64,000 nt of DNA from positions 27,578 to 91,577 of IMG/VR virus record IMGVR_UViG_3300018080_003942; one strand, given 5' to 3'. Position numbers and translations under genes: made by a program. Shown piece by piece: positions 57,273-64,000 of the stretch. Source of the DNA: a virus. The notes beneath the pieces are model-generated. The model did no database searches and was not told the DNA's origin. It saw nothing but the letters and a program-made list of their open reading frames with translations. Each line of letters opens with the position of its first letter. Position 1 is the stretch's first letter.

Positions 57273-60200
57273 TGACTGCCGAGACCCGAGCCGGCCTCCT
57301 AGCATCCCAGTGGAAGATCTTTCTGGATGGCGTGGAGGTTCCGCACCATGGGTTCAGCATGGTCATGTCTCAGGATCAGGTCAGCGAGGTGATGCTGAGC
57401 CTGGAGCCGGACAAGATCCTGCTCGAGCTTCGGCCGCAGACGATGGTGCACATCTTCGCCAAAGATCGATTCCCTGACCCGGCTCCTGGGCAGGAGGATG
57501 AGGAAGGTGGTGTGCAGTTTGCCAAGACCTATACCTCGGACGAGGACGAGCTCAAGGACACGTGGCACCTGTTCTGGGAGGGCGTGGCCGCTGGGCGCAC
57601 CCACCAGAAATCCAAGGGCAATAGGTCCATCCAGGTTCGAGCACGAGCCTTGGTAGAGAGCCTAGAGCGCACCCCGGCCTTCATGATGGGTATGGGAGGG
57701 ATCGAGTACAGCTCTATTGCTTCCGGCAGCCGACTGCCTGCGACTGTGGCGGGTGTGATCGAGGGCGGCGGGCCTTCGTCGGTAGACACGCTCAGCCTGT
57801 TCACGCTGGCGGATCTCTTCACTAACGACGGGGAGACCGGTTCCGATGTTCCTGGCCGTGATAGCGCTACTCCGCGGTTCGCTGAGCGCTTGATCCGCTT
57901 GATCACCTACCTCAGTAGTTACAACGGGGTGCTACGTCAGCACGTGGTCCGTGGCCGGCTCCTGAACAAGATCGCGTCTATCCCGGATAGCATCCTCGAA
58001 GGGATCCTCGAACGATCTGTGGGCCTGAGCCTGCTGGGCGACATGCAGAACCGAATCACGTCGCGCAGCTCGGTGCTCGACATCATTCGGCAGGTGATGT
58101 CCTATGGGTTCTATCACCTGGTCCAGGTCCCTATGCCTTACCGGCCGAGTAAGCAGCCGGAGATGGGATCGATGATCCCTACTCTGACCGGGAAGCAGGA
58201 TGAGGAGCAGGCTACCGCCCACCAGATTCCCTACGAGTACTACCGGAACGACTACGTGTTCGTGCCGGAGACGTACTACGCGCTGCCGCCTCCGTGCAAC
58301 TTCGTGTTCCCGGATGAGATGGCAGACCTGTCCATCGGGCGGGAGTTCCAGTCGGAGCCGACGCGGCACCTGGTACAGGACCCGCACCTAGCCTCCTTCG
58401 TTGGTAACTTCTTCTACTGGCTGGCTCCTGAGGACATCATCCGCAAGGCGCGGGAGGGTGCTGGTGATGACGTGACCTCGGCGAACCTCTTCGCCATGGC
58501 GTCCACGTTTGGCCGCTCGATCAACGTGAGCGGGGCCACGTCACCGTACGCATACCCGGACTCCGCCGACTTGGAGAGCGGGTCGGTGCGTAGCCTCCTT
58601 GGCGCTGTATCGGACCTAGAGCTGGAGAAGGGTATTGTCCCGAGCTTCGGGCAGAACCGGTTCGAAGCCTTGGCAGCCGCGGCGTACCTGAGCCGCACAA
58701 TCCCACGCACGGAGGACCAGGCCACGGCCCAGTCGATCGAAGACTTTGCTAACCCGGAAAATGCTGCGTACGCCGACCTGATGGCGGCGGTGGCTAACTA
58801 CCAGCTTCAGCTGATGCGCTACCGGCGCCAGGGCCAGGTCTCGATGCTTGGGCACCGGTGGATCATCCCCGGGCTTCCAACCATCATCTTCGACTCGGAC
58901 ATCTCGTACTTTGGTCAGGTCGTGTCGACCACCTTCGTGGTCAACTCTGATGGCCAGGAGTCGACGACTCTTCAGCTGGATCGTACTCGGCCTGTTCCGA
59001 AGATGGAGATCGAGGAGATCCGAGCCGCGCTCGAGGGCCTCTCCACGAAGCTCCAAGAGCTGCAAACCCAGAAGAGCAAGGTTGCGGACCAGGCGCTGGG
59101 GCAGACGATCTCCTCGGCGCTCTCAGGCCCCCTCGCGTCTCAGACTACGCAGTACGGCGGGCTGGGCGCCAAGATCGAGCAGACTCAGTCCGCGCTCCAG
59201 AACTGGAACACGTACATCGGTGGAGATACCGTCGACCTGGTTACGACGACGGGCGCTCCGATCCAGGAGACTCTGACGATTGAGGGCACGCAGTTCGATG
59301 GGACCGGCTTGACGACCTACTTCCAGGACCTATCGACGGAGGCTGCGGAGATTCAAGCAGGCCTGGATGAGCTTCTGGTCGATGGGGCGGCTGTCGCAAA
59401 GGCTCTCAATACTGGGGAGATCGCTGTTGGCGGATCTGCTTTCTCCACGACCCTGACCAAAGGTGACCAGACCATCTACGCGGCGGGCAATGTCAGTCCA
59501 GCGTACTTGGCATACCTGTTCCTCGACGTCCCGGTCCTGGTTGATACGACTGGGCAGATCACAGCAGCCAAGGCGGCGTTGGGTGACGGCTTCTCGGTGT
59601 CGGGACTCAAGAGCGCGCTAGGCTCCATTGTCAACGGCGGCGCCTCCAGCGACGTGTTTACAGGTGGCGAGGCCCCGAACACCGTGGCCGGTGCCCTCGC
59701 GGTCCTGACCGTGGCGGCGACGTACTACGAGCTGGCCACGGCGGCGATTGTCGAGTGGCTTACGATTCAGAAGGACATCGCAGATTCTGGCGAGAACTTG
59801 GACTTCCTCGATCTCCCGCCCTCGACCCAGGCTGCGGCTGATCAATCCTACAAAGACCAGTACCAGACGATCGTCGACACACTGACGAATGAGATCATCG
59901 AGGACGGCCAGAAGGTCCTTGAGGACTTCGATACCCGCTTGGACTGGCCGGCGCCCCCGGCCTTCTTCTCTGAGGACTTGATTGCCACGGAGAAGTTGGA
60001 TGACCTGTACCAGACCTCTTTCGGATGTAAGCCGTTCTACACCGGCCCGTACACGGCGACAGCAACGAACGAGACTGTAGCGGCCATCCGAGCATCCTTG
60101 ACTGAGTTGGATCTTGGGGAGCTTGAGACTGAGTCGGGCCTGAGTATGCAGGATCGACTGGAGTACTACCTCGAGTATCTGTCCGGGGTCTCGGCGTTGA

Positions 60201-60751
60201 ACAACGTCTACCCCATCCTGGAAGGGCAGGAGGAGCTGACGGACGACGTGGCCCCGCCGCCTAGCTGGCATGACGTGGCGGCAGCTGGTGGTGGGCAGGC
60301 CACGCCTTTCGAGTGGGCGCATCGGACGTTCCTCAAACGAGAGGCCACGAGCTTGGGGCAGTTCCTCGAGGATCACAAGCTCGAGCTCGTGACGCAGTTT
60401 GCCGACCGACCCACCACCAAGGAGTTCTATCAGATGCGTCCGGTCTCAGGATCGCAGACGACAACCGGAGCTGGGCTGGTATTCGACGATAGCCTCTTCA
60501 GTAAGCTGGTGGATGAGAAGAAGATGACCAACCCTGCATCCACTGTGGTTAGTGATGTTCTTGAGCAGGTTCTTCCTGGACCCTTCAACGCGGTGGCCGC
60601 CTCCGCGGTAGACGCGGCTTCAAGCGATCCATTGATCCAGGAGGCTCGAGAGCAGGCCACCAACAAGTACCTGACCACTCAAGCACGGCAGGAGTTGATC
60701 CTGTCCTATGCCCGCAAGCACTTCGGCGACCGAGGTTTCGATGGCACGTGA
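57272..60751 (+). CDS. Large tail/baseplate protein, 1159 aa
   Basis: The first 230 residues resemble a beta-rich baseplate hub-like part (SQWKIFLDGVEVPHHGFSMV); the middle contains a helical stretch (LQELQTQKSKVADQALGQTI) and an Ala/Gly/Thr-rich region. C-terminus is helical. No lysozyme or peptidase motif found. Overlaps the sigma gene start by 11 nt. Confidence 0.65.
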   Translation: MTAETRAGLLASQWKIFLDGVEVPHHGFSMVMSQDQVSEVMLSLEPDKILLELRPQTMVHIFAKDRFPDPAPGQEDEEGGVQFAKTYTSDEDELKDTWHLFWEGVAAGRTHQKSKGNRSIQVRARALVESLERTPAFMMGMGGIEYSSIASGSRLPATVAGVIEGGGPSSVDTLSLFTLADLFTNDGETGSDVPGRDSATPRFAERLIRLITYLSSYNGVLRQHVVRGRLLNKIASIPDSILEGILERSVGLSLLGDMQNRITSRSSVLDIIRQVMSYGFYHLVQVPMPYRPSKQPEMGSMIPTLTGKQDEEQATAHQIPYEYYRNDYVFVPETYYALPPPCNFVFPDEMADLSIGREFQSEPTRHLVQDPHLASFVGNFFYWLAPEDIIRKAREGAGDDVTSANLFAMASTFGRSINVSGATSPYAYPDSADLESGSVRSLLGAVSDLELEKGIVPSFGQNRFEALAAAAYLSRTIPRTEDQATAQSIEDFANPENAAYADLMAAVANYQLQLMRYRRQGQVSMLGHRWIIPGLPTIIFDSDISYFGQVVSTTFVVNSDGQESTTLQLDRTRPVPKMEIEEIRAALEGLSTKLQELQTQKSKVADQALGQTISSALSGPLASQTTQYGGLGAKIEQTQSALQNWNTYIGGDTVDLVTTTGAPIQETLTIEGTQFDGTGLTTYFQDLSTEAAEIQAGLDELLVDGAAVAKALNTGEIAVGGSAFSTTLTKGDQTIYAAGNVSPAYLAYLFLDVPVLVDTTGQITAAKAALGDGFSVSGLKSALGSIVNGGASSDVFTGGEAPNTVAGALAVLTVAATYYELATAAIVEWLTIQKDIADSGENLDFLDLPPSTQAAADQSYKDQYQTIVDTLTNEIIEDGQKVLEDFDTRLDWPAPPAFFSEDLIATEKLDDLYQTSFGCKPFYTGPYTATATNETVAAIRASLTELDLGELETESGLSMQDRLEYYLEYLSGVSALNNVYPILEGQEELTDDVAPPPSWHDVAAAGGGQATPFEWAHRTFLKREATSLGQFLEDHKLELVTQFADRPTTKEFYQMRPVSGSQTTTGAGLVFDDSLFSKLVDEKKMTNPASTVVSDVLEQVLPGPFNAVAASAVDAASSDPLIQEAREQATNKYLTTQARQELILSYARKHFGDRGFDGT

Positions 60752-61481
60752 TACGACTGATCGGCCGAGTAAGGCCATCCGAGACGCCCGGAAGGATACC
60801 GATCTAGGTCTGGTAGAGCGGGCGCAGAAGGGCGACAAGGAGGCGCTGAACCGGCTGATCCGTAGCCACATGGATCTGATCCAGATGAAGGCCCGCGGGT
60901 TCCGTAACGCCCCCATCCCAATCGCGGCGATCGAGGGTGAGGGTATGCGGCTTCTGGCTTTGGCGGTTACCAAGTTCGACCCGTCCCAGGGTGTGGCCTT
61001 CCGCACGTTCCTCGACAACTACCTGCGCGGGCTCTACCGCTACGTCAACAGCAACAAGCGCGTGGACCGGGCGCCGGAGCACAGGCACCTGCGCTTCCAC
61101 CGGTACGAGGCGGTCAAGGGCCTCCTGCGGGTGGAGCATAGTCGAGAGCCCACGGTGGCCGAGCTCTCCGATGCGTTGGGCTGGAGCCCTACGGATGTGA
61201 AGCAGATGGACCGGATGATGTCCCAGCGTAGCCTGGCGGGCAGCGGCCTCGAGAACGTCAAGGCACTGGACCAAGCGCACAGCCGGTACCAGGAGTCGGT
61301 TGAGCTGGCGTACGCGGGGTGGACCAAGCAGCAGCAGGCTGTCTACGATCTCAGCATGGGCGCGCACGGTAAGCAGCGCCTATCATCTGTGCCGGCCATC
61401 GCCCGCACCCTTGGGATCACGGCCGACAAGGTCTACAAGATCAAGCGGGAGCTGGCCCAGGAGCTTGGTAGTTCCCTATGA
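60741..61481 (+). CDS. Second sigma-70 family sigma factor
   Basis: 246 aa from the ATG at 60741 (MARDTTDRPSK). Region 2: LVERAQKGDKEALNRLIRSH to GEGMRLLALAVTKFDPSQG and FRTFLDNYLRGLYRYV; region 3: EPTVAELSDALGWSPTDVKQ; region 4: VPAIARTLGITADKVYKIKR. Region 2.4 is unlike that of the first sigma factor, so it may read another promoter class. Located in the late operon between tail genes and a small gene. Confidence 0.85.
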   Translation: MARDTTDRPSKAIRDARKDTDLGLVERAQKGDKEALNRLIRSHMDLIQMKARGFRNAPIPIAAIEGEGMRLLALAVTKFDPSQGVAFRTFLDNYLRGLYRYVNSNKRVDRAPEHRHLRFHRYEAVKGLLRVEHSREPTVAELSDALGWSPTDVKQMDRMMSQRSLAGSGLENVKALDQAHSRYQESVELAYAGWTKQQQAVYDLSMGAHGKQRLSSVPAIARTLGITADKVYKIKRELAQELGSSL

Positions 61482-61789
61482 GGATTCAGGACACACCAGA
61501 GAGTCTGCGCTTCAGTCACGTCCGCCGGCGGCCTCGATCCGAGTGGCCGAACAACTGGCTCAAGGGCGGGTCGGAGCCCGGCGACATCATGCTGCTCGAG
61601 GGAGACTGGGGGAAGATCGGCGGCATCCTCTGCTTGACCAAGACAGGGCGCTACATGGCGTTGACCGTGGCCCAGGTCTTCGAAGGCGCTGAGATCGAGT
61701 GGCCTGAGCCGGGGGCTGCCTTCTCGATTCACCTCATCGGCGACGCCGTCCAGCTAAAAGTAAAAGAAGAGCCCGAAGGCCCTTCCTGA
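61478..61789 (+). CDS. Hypothetical protein, 103 aa
   Basis: 4-nt overlap with the sigma gene. Small beta-type protein (GDIMLLEGDWGKIGGILCLT); possibly an SH3-like or sigma-associated factor. Last gene of the late operon. Confidence 0.6.
   Translation: MRIQDTPESLRFSHVRRRPRSEWPNNWLKGGSEPGDIMLLEGDWGKIGGILCLTKTGRYMALTVAQVFEGAEIEWPEPGAAFSIHLIGDAVQLKVKEEPEGPS
61758..61783 (-). terminator. Intrinsic terminator with TTCG loop
   Basis: On the minus strand AGGGCC-TTCG-GGCTCT (one G-T wobble) is followed by TCTTTTACTTTT. It ends the lipoprotein transcript and lies in the 3' end of the convergent 103-aa gene. Confidence 0.7.
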
Positions 61790-61803
61790 GCCCCGAGAGG
61801 CTC

Positions 61804-62022
61804 TCACAGGTCGCGGACGGTGAACCCGTACTGCTGGAACGTGGACCAAGTGTACGGGCTTGCCGTGCGTTCGGCCCAGTGCTTGGAGCAGTAGTAGGTC
61901 GTCTCGGTCCGGGTCAGTGCCTTAGTGGCCGGGGCATCGCACCGACCGCAGGGGATGCTGGCCCCGCCGCAGCTGGTGGCGACTAGCACGAGGAGCGCGA
62001 GCGTGGTGAGGAATCGTCGCAT
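61804..62022 (-). CDS. Small lipoprotein, 72 aa
   Basis: Start at 62022 (MRRFLTTLALLVLVATSCGG). N-terminal signal with lipobox-like VATSC, so Cys18 is a likely lipidation site. The mature part has CGRC...CSKH cysteines. It could be a superinfection-exclusion or lysis lipoprotein, but this is inference. The longer frame upstream is shadow. Confidence 0.75.
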   Translation of the reverse strand: MRRFLTTLALLVLVATSCGGASIPCGRCDAPATKALTRTETTYYCSKHWAERTASPYTWSTFQQYGFTVRDL

Positions 62023-62048
62023 GACTATGTCGGGTGAGGGTGGTGGTT

Positions 62049-62064
62049 GGGGTATACACTCCCC
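62049..62064. promoter_or_regulatory. GGGG-N8-CCCC upstream element, copy 2
   Basis: GGGGTATACACTCCCC, 27 nt upstream of the lipoprotein start and followed on the plus strand by CATACTCATGCCCGA. Same arrangement as copy 1 upstream of the membrane protein at 325. Confidence 0.5.
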
Positions 62065-62107
62065 AGTCACCATACTCATGCCCGACAGGCTCGCCGCTCT
62101 TGCTGGT

Positions 62108-62617
62108 TTAGGTGTCGAGCGTGCGAAGCGCCTCCCACTGCTCTTCCCACTTCTCAGCGTCGAAGATGCGGCGGTACTGCTCCACGGCTTCCGCCTCAGG
62201 AAGCGTTGGCATGACCGAAGTCTTGAACCAGTCCTCGATGCGCTGGAACAGCGGCCAGATGGAGCCGGTCCTTGGGTACACGTGAGCGCAGATCCGAGAA
62301 CGCCTAGCAATCGTCTTTCGGGTCAGACGGGTGACTTCGAAGAAGGTCCAGTCTGAGGGGATCTGCCCATCGTAGAGCAGTGGTGTCCCTGTCGGCCCGG
62401 TAGGGTGGAACCGCCACCCATCGCCGACCGGCGGCGCACCTAGCTCAGCTACATCGCCCCATGTTGCGAACCCACGCAGGGGGTTCACGGTGAGGATGTC
62501 ATCACGGACGCGGACATCCGGCCGCAGATCGAAGTGCACAGGGGTTAGTCCATCCATCAGGTGCATGATGACTGGGCGCCAGATGTAGTCACCTACGCTG
62601 GTCTTGGGGAGGCTCAT
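62108..62617 (-). CDS. Hypothetical protein, 169 aa
   Basis: Beta-rich N-terminal half (DVRVRDDILTVNPLRGFATW) and a helical C-terminus. Stop/start 1-nt overlap with the upstream gene. Family unknown. Confidence 0.6.
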   Translation of the reverse strand: MSLPKTSVGDYIWRPVIMHLMDGLTPVHFDLRPDVRVRDDILTVNPLRGFATWGDVAELGAPPVGDGWRFHPTGPTGTPLLYDGQIPSDWTFFEVTRLTRKTIARRSRICAHVYPRTGSIWPLFQRIEDWFKTSVMPTLPEAEAVEQYRRIFDAEKWEEQWEALRTLDT

Positions 62618-63171
62618 CAGAGGAAGTCGTCAAGGGCGTCAAGGGGATCGGTCGGCTTCGGTTTCTTTTTGCGGCGAGGAGCTCGCTTGGAGAGTGCCTC
62701 TCGAACCTGAGCCAGCGTGGCATCTCGAACGGCCACGTCAAAGGATAGCGGGTCTTTCCCAGCAGCCCGATCGGCCGCAGCCTCCATACGAAGGTTTAGG
62801 TTGACCCATGCAGTCTCAGGTGTCGAGATAGTCTTGGTGCGCGGGAGGCGCCCAGCTGCTACGACAGGGATTCGCGGTATCCCTTTGTAGATCCAGTACT
62901 TAGAGTAGAAGTGTCGGCCGACTGCGAGTTTGGCTCCCTGCTTCTGTACGTAGGCGCGTAGGCGCGCCCGCTGCTGTGCTGTGAGCGCGCTGAATCCTGC
63001 GACCAGGCTGCGCACGATCCATACGGCCGGCTCCTTGGTCGGGTGGCAGGCTCGATAGAAGCAAGGGGAGCAGGTGGGTTTGGCTCCCGGTCCGCCGAGA
63101 TGCCCAGCAGCGGTGCAGCGTACCAGGTCCTCTTTGGCGGTAGGCCTGCCGCAGCGGCTGCACTTACTCAT
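62617..63171 (-). CDS. Zinc-binding hypothetical protein, 184 aa
   Basis: N-terminal CSRCG...CTAAGH...CSPCFYRAC cluster, then a basic helical domain and a Lys/Arg-rich tail (KRAPRRKKKPKPTD). Likely nucleic-acid binding. Overlaps its neighbours by 1-8 nt. Confidence 0.6.
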   Translation of the reverse strand: MSKCSRCGRPTAKEDLVRCTAAGHLGGPGAKPTCSPCFYRACHPTKEPAVWIVRSLVAGFSALTAQQRARLRAYVQKQGAKLAVGRHFYSKYWIYKGIPRIPVVAAGRLPRTKTISTPETAWVNLNLRMEAAADRAAGKDPLSFDVAVRDATLAQVREALSKRAPRRKKKPKPTDPLDALDDFL

Positions 63172-63568
63172 TGGGCGAGATCAGGTCGAGCGGCTCCTCG
63201 GTGATTCCGGCCATTTCGAGGATCTGAATCGGGGTCAGCGCCTCGGTCGGGTCGTCGCTCCAGGTCATACCGCCCGTGAGGAGGTAGACGCGCTTGTCGA
63301 TGAGCAGCGTCCCCACGTCTCGGCGGTTGCTGTTCAGCACGTCGATCGCGCCCTTGATCGTTTCACTCATCTCATCCAGGCGATCGTCCTCTGCATCGTC
63401 CTCGCCCCAGATGATGCTGCACATATCCAGCAGCCGGTCACGGGTCAGCGTCTCCGCCCTCTTCTCGAGCTCTTCGACGCCGTCAGGGTGGTCGGTGATG
63501 CAGTAGATCGTCTTACCGTCGTTGAAGGTCGGTAGCTGTGTGATGGCGAAGTTGAAGAATGCACCCAT
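63164..63568 (-). CDS. Hypothetical protein, 134 aa
   Basis: Acidic, helical middle (VEELEKRAETLTRDRLLDMC); beta start (FFNFAITQL). Preceded by a strong hairpin. Family unknown. Confidence 0.6.
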   Translation of the reverse strand: MGAFFNFAITQLPTFNDGKTIYCITDHPDGVEELEKRAETLTRDRLLDMCSIIWGEDDAEDDRLDEMSETIKGAIDVLNSNRRDVGTLLIDKRVYLLTGGMTWSDDPTEALTPIQILEMAGITEEPLDLISPNE

Positions 63569-63589
63569 AAGAGAAAGAGGTGGGGGAGG

Positions 63590-63615
63590 TGCCCCGACCG
63601 GTGAGGGTCGGGGCA
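63590..63615. repeat. 10-bp intercistronic hairpin
   Basis: Perfect arms TGCCCCGACC/GGTCGGGGCA with a 6-nt loop between two minus-strand genes. A pyrimidine tract, but no T-run, follows on the minus strand, so it may be a weak terminator or an mRNA stabiliser. Confidence 0.65.
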
Positions 63616-63632
63616 GGATGGTGGTTGGTCGA

Positions 63633-64000
63633 TCAGTGCGTGTTGCCGGGGGCGGCCCAACCCGCGTGGGCGGGCACGGGATCGGCCGGCGGGTCCTCGA
63701 CGGTGGTGGCCTCCGCGGGGAGCTCCGGCGGGTCCTCGTCGACCTCGGGGTGCTCGGCCGCCACGATCTCGTGGGCCGGCAGCACCTCGGTCGAGGCCGC
63801 GTGGACGAGGAAGACGTGACCGGCGGCGTTCGCGTTCTCCTCGGGGTAGAAGAGGTCCGTCCGCTCGACCATCGCCAAGGCGAGGGCCTTGGGGACGATG
63901 AACACGGTGTCGTCCTCCCGCTCGTCGGGCATGTTGGCGACCTGGATCTGGACCTTCTTGATGTTCAGGTCCTGCGCGGGGTCGCCGGCCTCCTCGGGCA
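63633..64000 (-). CDS. Hypothetical protein (5' end outside window)
   Basis: The frame is open through the right edge (...NIKKVQIQVANMPDER), so the ATG at 63932 may be internal. C-terminus is Pro/Glu/Asp/Ala-rich. Contains KALALAMVERTDLFYP. Family unknown. Confidence 0.6.
   Translation of the reverse strand, partial: PEEAGDPAQDLNIKKVQIQVANMPDEREDDTVFIVPKALALAMVERTDLFYPEENANAAGHVFLVHAASTEVLPAHEIVAAEHPEVDEDPPELPAEATTVEDPPADPVPAHAGWAAPGNTH

Noticed and set aside
1-64000. CRISPR array
   Set aside because: No regular direct repeats with unique spacers; the repeated hairpins at 45.2-45.8 kb are irregularly spaced and palindromic.
1-64000. Prophage attachment site or integrase
   Set aside because: No integrase, excisionase or host gene fragment is visible in this window.

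Overview
The window is part of a large tailed double-stranded DNA bacteriophage genome. It carries replication genes (family A DNA polymerase, Toprim primase, DnaB-like, UvrD-like and SF2 helicases, RecA-like recombinase), nucleases, a dTMP-kinase-like protein, two phage sigma factors, a tail-assembly chaperone with a -1 frameshift, and tail and tail-fibre genes. The high GC content, the lysine/alanine-rich histone-H1-like tails and a conserved C/H-rich protein ending in GVGHPDPD suggest an actinobacterial host; this is inference. No terminase, capsid or portal gene is visible, so the genome continues beyond both edges. I see no tRNA, IS element or CRISPR array.

Layout. 1-29.4 kb, nearly all minus strand: a membrane protein, a primary-type sigma factor, RuvC-like and Holliday-resolvase-like nucleases, a Cas4/RecB-like nuclease, dTMP kinase, RecA, SF2 helicase, UvrD helicase and a HAD phosphatase. 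From 16 to 24 kb there is a dense run of small, overlapping, often zinc-ribbon proteins. DNA polymerase I, a putative ssDNA-binding protein and primase follow. 29.4-35.9 kb, plus strand: tail fibre and appendage genes. 36-43.2 kb, minus: DHH phosphoesterase, membrane-anchored lysozyme, DnaB-like helicase and a winged-helix replication-type protein. 52.3-61.8 kb, plus: tail chaperone, tape-measure-like and tail/baseplate proteins and a second sigma factor. 61.8-64 kb, minus: small genes.

The most unusual part is 43.3-52.2 kb on the minus strand. A retron-type reverse transcriptase (50422-51525) is the head of a 4-nt-overlap gene chain. It is followed by an E2-like PRTRC-B-type protein, an unknown 141-aa protein, a JAMM/MPN isopeptidase, a ThiF/E1-like enzyme and a small beta-grasp ubiquitin-like protein. 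Immediately downstream is about 1.35 kb with no convincing gene (44690-46035), packed with hairpins: a 28-bp perfect inverted repeat within a roughly 48-bp imperfect stem, a three-way junction and three copies of one triloop hairpin. It looks like a giant, ornate structured RNA, and two uncharacterised proteins follow it. I propose that reverse transcriptase, ubiquitin-like conjugation and large RNA form one phage-encoded system. Co-localisation and overlaps are seen; a functional link is inferred.

Regulation visible in the sequence includes several intrinsic terminators, duplicated GGGG-N8-CCCC/CATGCCCGA upstream modules, a recurring CACTGG-N3-CCAGTG palindrome, and one or two candidate short plus-strand RNAs.
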